This document shows positions 6,736 to 7,429 of a stretch of DNA of 7,429 nt, piece by piece (the first letter of the stretch is position 1; every line of letters begins with the position of its first letter). Made by a program: the position numbers and the translations under genes. Under the pieces are notes generated by a model. It was given only the letters and a program-made list of their open reading frames with translations. It did not search any database and was not told the DNA's origin. The DNA is from Chitinophaga pinensis (GTDB taxonomy: Bacteria > Bacteroidota > Bacteroidia > UKL13-3). Location: positions 1 to 7,429 of the forward strand of contig CAMCQX010000071.1 of the NCBI GenBank assembly GCA_945876985.1. Reading direction: 5' to 3'.

Positions 6736-7194
6736 CTATTTCATTATTAAAGCTTGTTCTAAAACTTTCATAAAATCGTTTGGTGCTAAATATCCCGCTG
6801 CAATTTGAATTTGTTTTTTGTTAGGTTGAATAAAATAAGTAGTTGGAAATCCTGTTGATTTACCCTGTGTTAATTGTCCAAATAACTTCCGTCCAGTAAT
6901 TTTATTTCCATCTAATTCATAAACTATATTTTCCAACTCTGGATTGAATTTAATGACAATAAAATCCTTATTCAGTGCTTTAATTATATCTGAATTTGTA
7001 TAAGTATCTCTATCCATTTTTTTACACCAGCCACACCAATCAGTATAAGCATCTACTAAAATAATTTTGTTTTGTTTTTTGGCTAAAGGATAACCAGTAT
7101 TCCAATCTAACCATTTAAGTTCAGGAGTATCATTGGATGACGAAAACGAAGCAAATAGTAGTAGTAAAGTAAAGGCTAAAAGAATATTTTTCAT
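6736..7194 (-). CDS. Exported thioredoxin-like protein
   Basis: This 152-residue protein has a single thioredoxin fold of the Thioredoxin_7/DUF255-like kind. The N-terminus M-K-N followed by a hydrophobic stretch (residues 4-17) and a Ser-rich region is a likely signal peptide, so the protein should act in the periplasm or at the membrane. The redox motif is C-G-W-C at Cys54-Cys57, preceded by V-D-A-Y-T-D-W. Pro117 in G-F-P-T-T-Y-F is the cis-proline expected opposite the active site. Between them, about 60 residues include the K-x-x-x-x-D-T-Y and I-V-I-K-F-N strand typical of the family. The role is thiol-disulfide exchange (reductase or isomerase) in the envelope; the substrate is unknown. 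It is not obviously tied to the polysaccharide operon that it converges on. The ATG at 7194 is the natural start because it is directly followed by the signal sequence. There is no clear Shine-Dalgarno sequence and no convincing promoter upstream. Confidence 0.9.
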   Translation of the reverse strand: MKNILLAFTLLLLFASFSSSNDTPELKWLDWNTGYPLAKKQNKIILVDAYTDWCGWCKKMDRDTYTNSDIIKALNKDFIVIKFNPELENIVYELDGNKITGRKLFGQLTQGKSTGFPTTYFIQPNKKQIQIAAGYLAPNDFMKVLEQALIMK

Positions 7195-7429
7195 ATATGA
7201 ATGTAGTTGATTTTTTGCAAAAAAATAATATTTTCTTATAAAATAACGTTATTAAATTTAAAAAATATAATATTATTTAAAAATACAATATTACATTTTT
7301 TTTAAATTAACAATGAGACTTGAACGGTTAAAAAACAGAAAATAAAATAAAATAAAAAAGTTTCATTGCTTTTTTATATTTTTGAAGTCAGAACAAAAAT
7401 TAAAAATACAGAATTTGAAAACAATAATC
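7195..7429. other. A/T-rich intergenic region without a supported gene
   Basis: These 235 bases lie upstream of the minus-strand thioredoxin-like gene and run to the window edge. They are very A/T rich, with stop codons in every frame. They hold a 12-base perfect palindrome, AATAACGTTATT, at 7242-7253, three AAAAT-type repeats at about 7340-7356, and the TATTTTTG box at 7377. No RNA gene or terminator is evident. It is probably a divergent promoter region. Confidence 0.6.
7377..7384 (+). promoter_or_regulatory. Possible -7 promoter box for a gene beyond the right edge
   Basis: TATTTTTG at 7377-7384 is identical to the -7 element of the isomerase promoter at 1771-1778. No TTTG lies at the expected 19-21 bases upstream; that interval falls in an A-rich stretch with AAAAT repeats. 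A TTG at 7366-7368 is too close. The 45 bases that follow contain no ATG, so any gene served would begin outside the window. In such A/T-rich DNA a chance match is possible. Confidence 0.35.

Overview
The window looks like a chromosomal segment of a low-GC member of the Bacteroidota. The evidence is the strong A/T bias, the absence of Shine-Dalgarno motifs before nearly all genes, a promoter of the Bacteroidota type (TTTG, 20 bases, TATTTTTG) at 1747-1778, and protein families in forms typical of that phylum. These are a carboxypeptidase-regulatory-like domain protein, a short RsmI-like methyltransferase, a roughly 700-residue PpiD/SurA-type isomerase, a PHP-type YwqE/CpsB phosphatase and a secreted thioredoxin-fold protein. 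The genus cannot be fixed from the sequence alone.

Layout. Positions 1-576 (+) hold the 3' part of a gene whose start lies outside the window. It converges on a minus-strand pair that reads leftward from 1690: an RsmI-like methyltransferase (983-1690), then a thioredoxin-like [2Fe-2S] ferredoxin (614-928). A 108-base divergent spacer separates this pair from a large plus-strand gene for a membrane-anchored peptidyl-prolyl isomerase (1799-3910). That gene has its own recognisable promoter and ends at a near-perfect intrinsic terminator (3927-3962).

After the terminator comes a tight plus-strand run of three genes: rmlA/rfbA glucose-1-phosphate thymidylyltransferase (4098-4961), bifunctional phosphoglucose/phosphomannose isomerase (4989-5966) and a PHP-family tyrosine phosphatase (5968-6726). 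They fit together as a small polysaccharide-related operon. The isomerase interconverts glucose-6-P, fructose-6-P and mannose-6-P. RmlA commits glucose-1-P to dTDP-sugars. Phosphatases of the YwqE/CpsB family act on the tyrosine kinases that control capsule or exopolysaccharide assembly. A minus-strand gene for an exported thioredoxin-like protein (6736-7194) converges on the operon. The last 235 bases are very A/T rich, hold no gene that I can support, and contain a -7-like promoter box that probably serves a gene beyond the right edge.

I see no mobile element, CRISPR array, tRNA, rRNA or defence system. The window reads as ordinary core genome. The points most worth a second look are the divergent RsmI-like enzyme, the TTG-started and closely coupled phosphatase gene, and the truncated left-edge gene.
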